Shown: positions 1-8,271 of the stretch, one piece after another
How the letters are laid out: every line of letters starts with the position of its first letter
Position numbering within the stretch: position 1 is the stretch's first letter
Origin: Microbacterium sp. SSM24
Lineage (GTDB): Bacteria; Actinomycetota; Actinomycetes; Actinomycetales; Microbacteriaceae
DNA length: 64,000 nucleotides
Direction of reading: 5' to 3'
NCBI RefSeq assembly: GCF_025989145.1
Contig: NZ_JAPDNQ010000001.1
Coordinates: forward strand, 1,488,001 to 1,552,000
Position numbers and translations under genes: made by a program
Notes under the pieces: model-generated
Database searches by the model: none
Told to the model about the DNA's origin: nothing
Seen by the model: the letters and a program-made list of their open reading frames with translations, nothing else

Positions 1-34
1 GGATGCCGCGGCATCCGCTGTGCTTCACTTCGCT

Positions 35-1612
35 ATGACCGACCCGCAGCCCGCGCCCACCGCGTTCAACGGACGCCTGGCGCTGCTTCTCGCCATGGCG
101 ATGTTCGTGCTCGTCGTCGACACGTCGATCATGAACGTGTCGATCTCGGCTGTGGTGCAGGAGCTCGGCACCACCGCGAGCGGCGTGCAGGGCGCGATCG
201 CGCTCGAGGCGCTCGTCTCGGCGGCGTTCATCCTCATCGGCGGCAAGACCGGCGACCTGATCGGCCGCAAACTCGCGTACATCCTGGGACTGATCGGCTA
301 CGCGATCGGCGCCGTCGCGATGACGTTCGCGCAGAGTCTGACCGCCGTCATCATCTTCTGGGCGATCATCGGCGGAATCGGCGCCTCCCTCCTGCTGCCG
401 TCGATGCAGTCGCTCATCCACGGCAACTTCGCCGGCGCCCACCAGAAGCGCGTCTACGCGCTGGTCGGCGCGTCGGCGGCGATCGCGGCGGCGGTCGGCC
501 CGCTCCTCGGCGGCTTCATCACCACGTTCTGGTCGTACCGCGTGGCGTTCGCGCTGGAGGCCGTGATCATCGCGGTCGTGCTGCTGGGCGCGGGCCTCGT
601 GAAGGACGTGAAGTACACCGGCGACCGATCGATCGACCTCGTCGGCGCCGGCCTGTCGGTGATCGGCATGGGCGGTGTCGTGCTCGGCATCCTGGTGTGG
701 CAGGAGGGCGGCGGCTACGTCGGCGTCATCATCGGCCTCGGCGTGGTCGCGCTCGGCGGGCTCGCGTGGTGGCTGAACGCGCGCAAGAAGCGGGGCAAGC
801 CGGTGCTCCTCGATCCCGCGCTGTTCGCGTCGAAGCCGTTTCGCACGGGCGTGAGCGGGCAGCTCCTTCAGCAGATCGCGCTCGGCGGCACCATGATCGT
901 GCTTCCGCTGTACCTGCAGATGGTGCTCGAGTACAACGCCCTCCAGGCGGGTCTGTCGATCGCTCCGCTGTCGCTGAGCATGTTCGCCGTCGCCATCTGG
1001 GCCGGTCGCCGAGCGAAAGGGCGCCCCGCGAACCTGATCCTGACCGGCTTCGTGCTCGCCTTCGTCGGACTTCTCGCGATCGTGCCGCTCGTGCCGATCG
1101 CCGACAGCGGCTGGTACCTCACGCTCCCGCTCATCGTCGCCGGCTCGGGCCTCGGTCTGCTCGTCTCGCAGCTCAACAACTACACGCTGTCGCCGATCTC
1201 CGATGAGCGTGTCAGCGAGGCCGCCGGCGTCAACTCGGCCGCCGGCTCGTTCGGCCTCTCCTTCGGCCTGGCCTTCGCCGGAGCGATCATGCTCGCGACG
1301 CTCGCCGCCTCGTTCACGTCGCTCGCTGCGTCGAGCGACGTGCTCACCGCCGAGCAGCAGCAGCAGGTGTCGACGGTGCTCGAGGAGGACGCGGAGCTCA
1401 TGTCCAACACCGGTCTCGAGCAGCTGCTGGCCGACGAGCCGCCGGCGGCGTCCGCCGAGGTGATCCGCATCAACACCGAGGCCCGGCACATCGCCCTTCA
1501 GGTCGCGCTGCTCATCCCGATCCTCGCGGCGGCCCTCGGGGCTCTCAACGCGTTCCGGATGCGCCGGCTGCCCGACCCGAAGGCGTCGTCGTCGGAGACG
1601 CTGCTCGGCTGA
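35..1612 (+). CDS. MFS drug efflux transporter, DHA2 (EmrB/QacA) family
   Basis: A 525-residue inner-membrane proton-driven exporter, the usual length and 14-helix pattern of the DHA2 class. Residues ~65-80 read GGKTGDLIGRKLAYILG, the conserved loop 2-3 motif A of the major facilitator superfamily. Hydrophobic helices run along the whole chain, and a longer soluble segment near residues 420-480 (Gln/Glu-rich) precedes the last helix. The family exports lipophilic drugs and dyes; the substrate cannot be read from sequence. The ATG at 35 is preferred over an in-frame GTG at 20, which would add only five residues. The promoter and any adjacent regulator lie outside the window. The gene converges on the next minus-strand gene. 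Confidence 0.88.
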   Translation: MTDPQPAPTAFNGRLALLLAMAMFVLVVDTSIMNVSISAVVQELGTTASGVQGAIALEALVSAAFILIGGKTGDLIGRKLAYILGLIGYAIGAVAMTFAQSLTAVIIFWAIIGGIGASLLLPSMQSLIHGNFAGAHQKRVYALVGASAAIAAAVGPLLGGFITTFWSYRVAFALEAVIIAVVLLGAGLVKDVKYTGDRSIDLVGAGLSVIGMGGVVLGILVWQEGGGYVGVIIGLGVVALGGLAWWLNARKKRGKPVLLDPALFASKPFRTGVSGQLLQQIALGGTMIVLPLYLQMVLEYNALQAGLSIAPLSLSMFAVAIWAGRRAKGRPANLILTGFVLAFVGLLAIVPLVPIADSGWYLTLPLIVAGSGLGLLVSQLNNYTLSPISDERVSEAAGVNSAAGSFGLSFGLAFAGAIMLATLAASFTSLAASSDVLTAEQQQQVSTVLEEDAELMSNTGLEQLLADEPPAASAEVIRINTEARHIALQVALLIPILAAALGALNAFRMRRLPDPKASSSETLLG

Positions 1613-1645
1613 GGCATCCGACCCCGCGGTCATCGATCCCGCGTC

Positions 1646-2056
1646 TCAGGACTCCGTGGACTCCCGCGGCGGGTTGTGCATGAATTCGATGCGGATGCCG
1701 TTGCCGTCCTCGACGAACGAGGCGTAGTACCGCTCGTTGAAGCGCGGGTAGAGCTTCGGGTCGCGCACGACGGTCCAGCCCGCGTCCACGGCGACGGCGT
1801 GGAGCCGGTCCACGTCGGCGCGGGAGTCGACCGCGAATGCGAGGTGCTGCCATCCGACGCGACCGTGCCGATGCGGTCCTGATCCCGGCTCCCGCGCGGG
1901 CAGGAGGATGAACTCGGTCTCGCCCTCGGTGTGCCACGAGACCGAGCCGTCGGCGTCGTACCGGGTGAATCCGAGGGCGGTGAAGACGGGATCGAATTGC
2001 GCGATGGCCGAGGGCACATCGTCGACGCTCACGCCGAGGTGGTCGAAGACGGGCAT
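1646..2056 (-). CDS. VOC (glyoxalase/bleomycin-resistance) family protein
   Basis: A 136-residue single-domain protein starting MPVFDHLGVSVDDV, a typical vicinal-oxygen-chelate opening in which the first strand carries a His metal ligand. Near residue 70 GWQHLAFAVDSRADVDRLHA is the second VOC repeat, and the C-terminus ends in DGNGIRIEFMHNP, where the Glu is the usual last ligand. The family covers metal-dependent lyases, dioxygenases and resistance proteins, so the substrate is unknown. ATG 2056 is preferred over 2074 because it follows a CAGACT -10-like box by six bases. The gene diverges from dnaK, and the outer HspR box (2080-2100) lies only 24 bases upstream of its start. Confidence 0.8.
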   Translation of the reverse strand: MPVFDHLGVSVDDVPSAIAQFDPVFTALGFTRYDADGSVSWHTEGETEFILLPAREPGSGPHRHGRVGWQHLAFAVDSRADVDRLHAVAVDAGWTVVRDPKLYPRFNERYYASFVEDGNGIRIEFMHNPPRESTES

Positions 2057-2079
2057 CTCATGAGTCTGTCGCATCCAAA

Positions 2080-2100
2080 CTTGAGTCGAGACGTATCAAC
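2080..2100. promoter_or_regulatory. Upstream HAIR-type HspR operator (box 1) of dnaK
   Basis: CTTGAGT-N7-TATCAAC, a degenerate copy of the HspR consensus CTTGAGT-N7-ACTCAAG. It lies upstream of the dnaK -35 element and has the same left half as the two other boxes in this window. Its centre is 53 bp from the centre of box 2, about five helical turns, so repressors on both sites would face the same side of the DNA. It also overlaps the probable -35 region of the divergent VOC gene. Confidence 0.7.
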
Positions 2101-2105
2101 TTCAT

Positions 2106-2134
2106 TTGACACGTCGATGACGCGGGAGTAGCCT
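2106..2134 (+). promoter_or_regulatory. dnaK operon promoter (TTGACA-N17-TAGCCT)
   Basis: A -35 TTGACA (2106-2111) and a -10 TAGCCT (2129-2134) are separated by 17 bases. The -10 overlaps the start of HAIR box 2 by two bases, which is the expected repression geometry. The resulting 5' leader before dnaK would be about 100 bases. Confidence 0.65.
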
Positions 2135-2153
2135 TGAGTCATCGCGGCTCAAC
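2133..2153. promoter_or_regulatory. HAIR-type HspR operator (box 2) of dnaK
   Basis: CTTGAGT-N7-GCTCAAC; the core inverted repeat is TTGAG-N9-CTCAA. It sits directly on the downstream edge of the dnaK -10. The clpB box at 28301-28321 has the same two halves and the same offset, starting four bases after the first base of its -10. HspR, encoded at the end of this operon, is the expected ligand. Confidence 0.85.
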
Positions 2154-2241
2154 TCGTTCATCGAGCGGATGCCGCACCTGACTTCCCCCAACAACCACAG
2201 GCCGAGGCATCCGTCCCCGGCCACACGAAGGAGAGATACAC

Positions 2242-4110
2242 ATGGCACGTGCTGTCGGAATCGATCTCGGTACGACCAACTCGGTCGTCAGCGTCCTCGA
2301 GGGCGGCGAGCCCAAGGTCATCGCCAACGCCGAGGGCTTCCGCACGACCCCGTCGGTCGTCGCGTTCACGAAGGACGGCGAGGTGCTCGTCGGCGAGACC
2401 GCGAAGCGCCAGGCCGTCACCAACGTCGACCGCACCGTCTCGTCGGTGAAGCGTCACGTCGGCACCGACTGGAGCTTCGACGTCGACGGCAAGAAGTGGA
2501 CGCCGCAGGAGATCTCGGCCCGCATCCTGCAGAAGCTCAAGCGCGACGCCGAGCAGTACCTGGGCGACACGGTGACGGATGCCGTCATCACGGTTCCCGC
2601 GTACTTCAACGACGCCGAGCGTCAGGCGACCAAAGAGGCCGGCGAGATCGCGGGCCTCAACGTCCTGCGCATCATCAACGAGCCCACCGCGGCCGCGCTG
2701 GCCTACGGGCTCGACCGCGGCAAGGAGGACGAGCTCATCCTCGTCTTCGACCTCGGTGGCGGCACCTTCGACGTCTCGCTGCTCGAGGTGGGCAAGGACG
2801 ACGACTTCTCGACCATCCAGGTGCGCTCGACCGCCGGTGACAACCGCCTCGGCGGCGACGACTGGGACCAGCGTCTCGTCGACTACTTCATCAAGCAGTT
2901 CAAGGACACCACGGGCGTCGACGTCTCGGGCGACAAGATCGCGCTGCAGCGCCTGAAGGAGGCCGCAGAGCAGGCGAAGAAGGAGCTCTCCTCGTCGACG
3001 AGCACGTCGGTGAACCTGCCGTACCTGTCGCTCACCGACTCCGGCCCCGTCTCCCTCTCCGAGACGATCACCCGCGCCAAGTTCGAGGACCTCACCAAGG
3101 ACCTCCTCGACCGCACCAAGAAGCCGTTCGAGGACGTCATCCGCGAGGCCGGCATCAAGGTCGCCGACATCGACCATGTCGTGCTCGTCGGCGGCTCGAC
3201 CCGCATGCCCGCCGTGAGCGAGCTCGTGCAGCGCGAGGCCGGCAAGGAGCCCAACAAGGGCGTCAACCCGGATGAGGTCGTCGCCGTCGGCGCCGCCCTC
3301 CAGGCCGGTGTCCTCAAGGGCGAGCGCAAGGACGTCCTGCTCATCGACGTGACCCCCCTGAGCCTCGGCATCGAGACCAAGGGCGGCATCATGACGAAGC
3401 TCATCGAGCGCAACACCGCCATCCCGACCAAGCGCAGCGAGACCTTCACGACCGCCGACGACAACCAGCCGTCGGTCGCGATCCAGGTCTTCCAGGGCGA
3501 GCGCGAGTTCACACGCGACAACAAGCCGCTGGGCACGTTCGAGCTCACCGGCATCGCGCCGGCTCCGCGCGGCATCCCGCAGGTCGAGGTCACCTTCGAC
3601 ATCGACGCGAACGGCATCGTGCACGTCTCGGCGAAGGACAAGGGCACCGGCAAGGAGCAGTCGATGACGATCACCGGCGGCTCGTCGCTGCCCAAGGACG
3701 ACATCGAGCGCATGGTGCGCGAGGCCGAGGAGCACGCCGCCGACGACAAGAAGCGTCGCGAGGCCGCCGAGGTGCGCAACCAGGCCGAGACCCTGTCGTA
3801 CTCGATCGAGAAGCTCATCAAGGAGAACGACGACAAGCTCCCCGAGGACGTCAAGTCCGAGGTCCAGGGCGATGTCGACGCGCTCAAGTCGGCGCTGGCG
3901 GGCGAGGACGACGACGCCGTGAAGGCCGCGTTCGACAAGCTCAACCAGAGCCAGGGCAAGCTGGGCGAGGCGATCTACGCCTCGAGCCAGGCCGCTCAGC
4001 AGGAGGCCGACGCCCCCGCTGACGAGGCTGCCGGCGACAGCGGTGCGACCGACTCCGACGAGGACGTCGTCGACGCCGAGGTCATCGACGACGAGGAAGA
4101 CAAGAAGTAG
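2242..4110 (+). CDS. dnaK: Molecular chaperone DnaK (Hsp70)
   Basis: A 622-residue cytoplasmic ATP-driven foldase. The N-terminus [13 protein letters not shown] is the phosphate-1 loop of the actin/Hsp70 ATPase fold, [15 protein letters not shown] the phosphate-2 loop, and [13 protein letters not shown] the adenosine motif. The substrate-binding domain begins near residue 370 at [14 protein letters not shown]. The acidic tail ends [10 protein letters not shown]. It has the length expected of actinobacterial DnaK. A strong ribosome-binding site, GAAGGAG (2227-2233), fixes the start. It is the first gene of dnaK-grpE-dnaJ-hspR, and the two HAIR boxes upstream indicate repression by HspR that heat shock relieves. 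In this type of circuit HspR itself often needs DnaK as co-repressor. Confidence 0.98.
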   Translation: MARAVGIDLGTTNSVVSVLEGGEPKVIANAEGFRTTPSVVAFTKDGEVLVGETAKRQAVTNVDRTVSSVKRHVGTDWSFDVDGKKWTPQEISARILQKLKRDAEQYLGDTVTDAVITVPAYFNDAERQATKEAGEIAGLNVLRIINEPTAAALAYGLDRGKEDELILVFDLGGGTFDVSLLEVGKDDDFSTIQVRSTAGDNRLGGDDWDQRLVDYFIKQFKDTTGVDVSGDKIALQRLKEAAEQAKKELSSSTSTSVNLPYLSLTDSGPVSLSETITRAKFEDLTKDLLDRTKKPFEDVIREAGIKVADIDHVVLVGGSTRMPAVSELVQREAGKEPNKGVNPDEVVAVGAALQAGVLKGERKDVLLIDVTPLSLGIETKGGIMTKLIERNTAIPTKRSETFTTADDNQPSVAIQVFQGEREFTRDNKPLGTFELTGIAPAPRGIPQVEVTFDIDANGIVHVSAKDKGTGKEQSMTITGGSSLPKDDIERMVREAEEHAADDKKRREAAEVRNQAETLSYSIEKLIKENDDKLPEDVKSEVQGDVDALKSALAGEDDDAVKAAFDKLNQSQGKLGEAIYASSQAAQQEADAPADEAAGDSGATDSDEDVVDAEVIDDEEDKK

Positions 4111-4112
4111 CC

Positions 4113-4715
4113 ATGACCGACAAGGACTTCGACAACCCCGAGGTCCCCGGTGGCGAGGACCCGGAAGCGCAGGCTTCCGGGTCCGACCCGCAGGAGGGCC
4201 AGGACGCCGCGAACGGCGACGACGAGCTCACGGTCGACGACATCCTGGGCGCGGCTCAGAATCCGGATGCCGCGGCCGAGGACGCCGTCATCGCCGACCT
4301 CGAGTCGCAGCTGCTGAACGACCTCAAGCGTCTGCAAGCCGAGTACGCGAACTACCGCCGGCGCACCGAGGAGCAGCGCGAGGTGGAGATCGAGCGCGCC
4401 AAGGGCGCGGTGGCCAAGGGCCTCCTCCCCGTGCTCGACGACCTCGACCGTGCCGACAAGCACGGCGACCTCGACGAGGGCACGCCGTTCTGGGCGATCG
4501 CCGAGAAGCTCCGTGGCGTCGCCGAGCGCATCGGCCTGGTCACCTACGGCGCGGCCGGCGAGGTCTTCGACCCGCAGCAGCACGAGGCGATCTTCCAGGC
4601 GCCGACCCCCGGGGTCGAGACTCCGACGATCCTCGAGGTGGTCGAGACGGGCTACCGCCTGGGCTCGGTCGAGCTCCGCCCGGCGAAGGTCGTCGTCGCG
4701 GTGCCGGCCGAGTAG
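4113..4715 (+). CDS. grpE: Nucleotide exchange factor GrpE
   Basis: A 200-residue cytoplasmic co-chaperone that drives ADP release from DnaK. Residues 1-55 are acidic and probably disordered. A long helix follows (ADLESQLLNDLKRLQAEYAN, then YRRRTEEQREVEIERA), which is the GrpE dimer stalk. The C-terminal beta-wing contains EVFDPQQHEAIFQ and ends in the family signature VVETGYRLGSVELRPAKVVV. It starts two bases after the dnaK stop codon, so translation is coupled to dnaK and its ribosome-binding site lies inside the dnaK 3' end. It is co-regulated by HspR. Confidence 0.97.
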   Translation: MTDKDFDNPEVPGGEDPEAQASGSDPQEGQDAANGDDELTVDDILGAAQNPDAAAEDAVIADLESQLLNDLKRLQAEYANYRRRTEEQREVEIERAKGAVAKGLLPVLDDLDRADKHGDLDEGTPFWAIAEKLRGVAERIGLVTYGAAGEVFDPQQHEAIFQAPTPGVETPTILEVVETGYRLGSVELRPAKVVVAVPAE

Positions 4716-4732
4716 GCCGGGGAGGAGCATCC

Positions 4733-5731
4733 ATGGCCAGTCAGGACTGGTTCGACAAGGACTTCTACAAGATCCTCGGGGTGTCCAAGGACGTCGCCGA
4801 CGCCGACCTCAAGAAGACCTACCGCAAGCTCGCGCGAAAGTACCACCCCGACTCCAACGCCGGTGACGCGGCCGCGGAGGCGAAGTTCAAGGAGGTCAGC
4901 GAGGCGTACTCGGTGCTCTCCGACGCCGAGCAGCGCAAGGAGTACGACCAGATCCGGGCGATGGGCTCAGGCGCTCGCTTCACCTCGGGCGGGCAGGCAG
5001 CAGGCGGCGGGTTCGAAGACGTCTTCAGCATGTTCAACCAGGGCCGCGGCGGAAGCACGCGGTACCAGTCGGAAGACTTCGACGACATCTTCGCGATGTT
5101 CAACCAGCAGCAGGGCGGCGGGTTCGGCACGGGACGGTTCGGTCAGTCGACCGGCGGGTACCGCGGGTACGGCGGGCCTACGAAGGGCGCGGACGTCACC
5201 GCGCGCACGACGATCGACTTCGTCACCGCGACCAAGGGCGAGACGATCTCGCTGCAGGGCGAGGACGGACGTCCCTTCAAGGTGAAGATCCCGGCCGGCG
5301 TGTCCGACGGGCAGAAGATCCGGCTCCGTGGCCGCGGCCGGCCGTCGCCGGACGGCGGCGAGACGGGTGACATCGTCGTTCAGGTCACCGTGCGGCCGCA
5401 CCCGGTCTTCACGCGTGACGGGCTGAACCTGCGCGTCACCGTGCCGGTCACCTTCACCGAGGCCGCACTCGGTGCGACGATCGAGGTGCCCACGCTGGGT
5501 GGCGACCCCGTCAAGCTGCGCGTGGCCCCGGGCACTCCGTCCGGCCGCGTGCTGCGGGTGAAGGGTCGTGGCGTCGAGACCGCGAAGGGCACCGGCGACC
5601 TCCTCGCCGAGGTGCAGGTGGCGGTGCCGTCGCACCTCGACGACGCCGCCCGTGAGGCGCTCGTGCGCTATCACGAGCTCGAACCCAAGGAGAATCCGCG
5701 CGCCGACCTCATGTCGAGGGCGCGGGGCTAG
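4733..5731 (+). CDS. dnaJ: DnaJ-type J-domain co-chaperone without zinc finger (class B)
   Basis: A 332-residue co-chaperone that stimulates the DnaK ATPase. The J domain spans residues ~10-72 with HPD at 38-40. A Gly/Phe-rich region (78-165) holds two copies of one motif, FEDVFSMFNQ at 94-103 and FDDIFAMFNQ at 116-125. The C-terminal substrate domains follow (ARTTIDFVTATKGETISL onward). There is no CxxCxGxG zinc-binding repeat and in fact no cysteine, so this is a class B (CbpA/Sis1-like) protein even though it occupies the dnaJ position of the heat-shock operon. GGAGGAG at 4721-4727 precedes ATG 4733. A class A DnaJ may be encoded elsewhere. Confidence 0.93.
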   Translation: MASQDWFDKDFYKILGVSKDVADADLKKTYRKLARKYHPDSNAGDAAAEAKFKEVSEAYSVLSDAEQRKEYDQIRAMGSGARFTSGGQAAGGGFEDVFSMFNQGRGGSTRYQSEDFDDIFAMFNQQQGGGFGTGRFGQSTGGYRGYGGPTKGADVTARTTIDFVTATKGETISLQGEDGRPFKVKIPAGVSDGQKIRLRGRGRPSPDGGETGDIVVQVTVRPHPVFTRDGLNLRVTVPVTFTEAALGATIEVPTLGGDPVKLRVAPGTPSGRVLRVKGRGVETAKGTGDLLAEVQVAVPSHLDDAAREALVRYHELEPKENPRADLMSRARG

Positions 5732-5736
5732 AGGAT

Positions 5737-6231
5737 ATGAGCGGCATGGGAGAGCAGCACGACATCGACGACGACGCGCCGATCTTCGCGATCGCCGTCG
5801 CCGCCGAGCTCTCCGGCATGCACCCGCAGACGCTGCGCCAGTACGACCGCCTCGGGCTCGTCGTGCCCGCGCGCACACCGGGTGGTTCGCGCCGGTACTC
5901 GCTGCGCCACGTCGCGCAGCTGCGTGAAGTGGCCCGCATGTCGGCCGAGGGCATCGGCCTCCCGGCGATCGTGCGCATCCTCGAACTGGAGGACCGCGTG
6001 CGCGAGCTCCACGGCCGCGTGCGCGACCTCGAGGACCGCGTGCGGGCCGAGCTCGAACGACGCCCGGGCGCGCGCGTCTTCGCGGCCGGCGCGACCGGCG
6101 CCGTCGTGACCCTCCGCAGCGGCACACGCGTGCGCCGGGCGACCGAGCTCGTGGTGTGGCGACCGCGTCACCAGCTCGAACAGGGCGAAGACGACGCGGA
6201 TGCCGCGCCCGGCGGCGCTCGCGAGCGGTAG
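5737..6231 (+). CDS. hspR: Heat-shock repressor HspR (MerR family)
   Basis: A 164-residue transcriptional repressor of the heat-shock regulon. The MerR winged helix runs from IFAIAVAAELSGMHPQTLRQ through RLGLVVPARTPGGSRRYS (residues ~15-60). A heptad-rich coiled coil follows (ILELEDRVRELHGRVRDLED, ~80-105), then a basic C-terminal region (~105-145). It is the last gene of the operon it is expected to control, five bases after dnaJ. GAGG at 5731-5734 is too close to ATG 5737 and fits the in-frame ATG at 5746 better, so the true start may be nine bases later. Its likely binding sites in this window are the HAIR boxes at 2080, 2133 and 28301. Confidence 0.95.
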   Translation: MSGMGEQHDIDDDAPIFAIAVAAELSGMHPQTLRQYDRLGLVVPARTPGGSRRYSLRHVAQLREVARMSAEGIGLPAIVRILELEDRVRELHGRVRDLEDRVRAELERRPGARVFAAGATGAVVTLRSGTRVRRATELVVWRPRHQLEQGEDDADAAPGGARER

Positions 6232-6300
6232 CAGCGCAGCATCCGTCGCTCCGTCCGCGCAGGGGTGGCGGATGCCGCGTCGCCGCGCCACGATGAACGC

Positions 6301-6705
6301 ATGGCGACGCTCGACGACGTGAGAGAGCTCGCGCTCGCGCTGCCCGGCGTGCAGGAGCGGGTCGACGGCCACCGCGGCGGAGCGACGTGGCGCACCGACG
6401 CCGGGGCATTCGTCTGGGAACGCGGGCCGAGCAAGCCCGACCTCGTCGCCCTCGAGAAGCTCGGCCGGTCGTGGCCGGACGGCGTGGTCATCGGTGTGCG
6501 CACCGACGGACCCGACGAGAAGCAGGCCCTCCTCGAGACGTTCCCCGGCACGTTCTTCACGATCCCGCACTTCGACGGCTATCCGGCCGTGCTCGTGCGT
6601 CTCGACGAGATCGAGGTCGGACACCTCCGCGAGATCGTCACCGACGCCTGGCTGCTGCGCGCGCCGCGGCGCGTCTCGCGCGCCTGGCTCGACGCGCGCT
6701 CCTGA
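6301..6705 (+). CDS. MmcQ/YjbR family protein
   Basis: A 134-residue protein of the YjbR (CyaY-like fold) family. It opens MATLDDVRELALALPGVQER, the usual N-terminal helix of the family, and ends with the helix LREIVTDAWLLRAPRRVSRA. The family is often annotated as DNA-binding, but the biochemical role is unproven. ATG 6301 gives the standard length; an upstream extension to 6265 reads as low-quality coding sequence. It is not in an obvious operon and converges on the DUF2252 gene across a strong hairpin. Confidence 0.75.
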   Translation: MATLDDVRELALALPGVQERVDGHRGGATWRTDAGAFVWERGPSKPDLVALEKLGRSWPDGVVIGVRTDGPDEKQALLETFPGTFFTIPHFDGYPAVLVRLDEIEVGHLREIVTDAWLLRAPRRVSRAWLDARS

Positions 6706-6716
6706 CCCGCACGCTT

Positions 6717-6774
6717 CGAGTCGCCAAGACACGCTGACGACACGTCACGACACGCGGCGTGTTCTGGCGACTCG
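6717..6774. terminator. Convergent-gene hairpin, 17-bp repeat family copy 1
   Basis: Left arm CGAGTCGCCAAGACACG (6717-6733) pairs with right arm CGTGTTCTGGCGACTCG (6758-6774) with two mismatches. It fills the 74-base gap between two converging genes and lacks a long U tract. The same arms recur at 36334-36392 and 43156-43213, also between converging genes. It is probably a bidirectional transcription terminator. Confidence 0.7.
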
Positions 6775-6779
6775 ATGCG

Positions 6780-8180
6780 TCAGGCCGCGTCGACCCCGCG
6801 GTGGCGGCGGAACAGCTGCCAGTCGGCGCGAGACAGGTCGGCGTACGCGTACGACCACTCCAGGATCGCCTCGCCCGCGACGCGGCCGCCCCCGATGTAG
6901 CCGGCGACGACCGCCGCGTTGGGCGACTGCCCGTGGGCGCGCGCGAGTGTCGTGGCACAGGCATCCGCGTACCACCGGAACGCCGAGTCCTCGAGCGTGT
7001 CCATGTCGAACCCGCCCTTCTTGTCGTGGAACTGCCGCACATAGAAGGAGCGGTCGGCTCCGCCTTCCGCGGGCTGCCCCGTGAGGTGGCCCAGGAAGGG
7101 ATCGGACACCGCCTGCAGGATGCGCTGCATCGCGACGACGCGGCCACCCTCGCCGTTGCTCGCGATGAAGCGGCTGACGGCCTCCGGCTGCTCGACGCCG
7201 CCGTACTCGATGAGCACGCTCTGGCCGGCCTCCTTCGCCTGCAGCAGCAGGGCGTTCTCGTCGCCGTCGGTCAGTGCGATGAGGTAGCACCGCGTTCCCA
7301 CGCTGCCGACGCCGACCACGCGCCGGGCCATGTCGGAGACGTGATACTTCTGCAGCAGCACGCGGATGTCGATGTTCGCGGACTGCTGGTAGATCGCGAC
7401 GTACTCGTTGATCCGATCCTCGATGGCCGAGTCGACGTGCGTCATCGTCGGCGCCAGCTCGGTGAACACGAGCCGGCCGGACTCCTCGCGCGTGGTGAGC
7501 TTGCGCACCGCGCGGTTCGCCGTGCGCTTCTCGGCATCCTTCACCGCCTGACGCAGCGCCTGGGCCGACTCGTCGTCGAGGGCGTCTTCTGCCGCGGTGG
7601 CATCGAAGTGGTCGTAGTACCGCTTGAGGGGGCTGCGCTTCGCCCCGTTCATCAGGGCACGCGCGTACGTGCGGACGGCGCCGAGCGCGGCATCCTTCAC
7701 CACGCCCTTGTCGCGGTCGGTCGACTGGCCGGCGATCACGATGCTGGTGACGAGGCGCTTGACGTCCCACTCCCACGGCGCCCACGCCGACTCGTCGAAG
7801 TCGTTCAGGTCGAACACGAGCGTGCGCTGCGGCGAGGCGAACAGGCCGAAGTTCGACACGTGCGCATCGCCGCACGACCCGACCGTGAGCCCGCTGCCGG
7901 GTGACCGCGCGAGGTCGGCGGCCATGAGCGCGGCGGTGCCTCGATAGAAGGCGAAGGCGCTCTCCGCCATGCGCTGCGTGCGGATCGGCACGAGCTCCGG
8001 CACACGCACCGCGTCTTGCGCGTCGAGGATGCCCATCGGGTCGCGCTCTCCGTCGGGGAGGATCGCGAGGTCTTCGCGCGGCGCGAACGAACGTGCTGCC
8101 CGCCCGTCCTCGAGGTGGTCCTCGAGGCTGGGCGGTGCCGACCAGGAATCCGCCAGCGGGCTGACGTCATTCGTTGACAT
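6780..8180 (-). CDS. DUF2252 domain-containing protein
   Basis: A 466-residue cytoplasmic protein. The recognisable core is AFYRGTAALMAADLARSPG followed by SCGDAHVSNFGLF, a His-x-Ser-Asn-Phe-Gly loop like the catalytic loop of kinase-fold phosphotransferases. VFDLNDFDESAWAPWEWDVK is the DFD metal-binding equivalent, and the C-terminal part contains ATTLARAHGQS. The family is predicted to be a kinase-like enzyme but its substrate is unknown. ATG 8180 (MSTNDVSPLADSW) removes an unlikely 105-residue basic extension. A CACACT -10-like box lies six bases upstream, suggesting a leaderless start. It diverges from the AI-2E permease gene. Confidence 0.82.
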   Translation of the reverse strand: MSTNDVSPLADSWSAPPSLEDHLEDGRAARSFAPREDLAILPDGERDPMGILDAQDAVRVPELVPIRTQRMAESAFAFYRGTAALMAADLARSPGSGLTVGSCGDAHVSNFGLFASPQRTLVFDLNDFDESAWAPWEWDVKRLVTSIVIAGQSTDRDKGVVKDAALGAVRTYARALMNGAKRSPLKRYYDHFDATAAEDALDDESAQALRQAVKDAEKRTANRAVRKLTTREESGRLVFTELAPTMTHVDSAIEDRINEYVAIYQQSANIDIRVLLQKYHVSDMARRVVGVGSVGTRCYLIALTDGDENALLLQAKEAGQSVLIEYGGVEQPEAVSRFIASNGEGGRVVAMQRILQAVSDPFLGHLTGQPAEGGADRSFYVRQFHDKKGGFDMDTLEDSAFRWYADACATTLARAHGQSPNAAVVAGYIGGGRVAGEAILEWSYAYADLSRADWQLFRRHRGVDAA

Positions 8181-8271
8181 GGGCCCAGTGTGGCACTGCG
8201 CGGCGGCGCGCGGGGGGTGACTTCGGGATGAAATCCGGGGTCGCGGCGTGCGGCGTCGATACCCTGGCGGC

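Noticed and set aside
2106..2241. A CIRCE element and HrcA control of dnaK
   Set aside because: No TTAGCACTC-type inverted repeat was found; the boxes match HAIR and hspR is in the operon.
2158..3735. A 525-codon minus-strand reading frame across dnaK
   Set aside because: It is the antisense shadow of a certain gene. Its translation is low-complexity (Arg, Asp, Leu, Val) with no domain, as expected from codon bias in a high-GC genome.
6717..6774. Transposon (MITE) end pairs for the 17-bp hairpin family
   Set aside because: All three copies sit precisely between converging stop codons with the right arm ending close to the minus-strand stop, which fits terminators better than random insertion.
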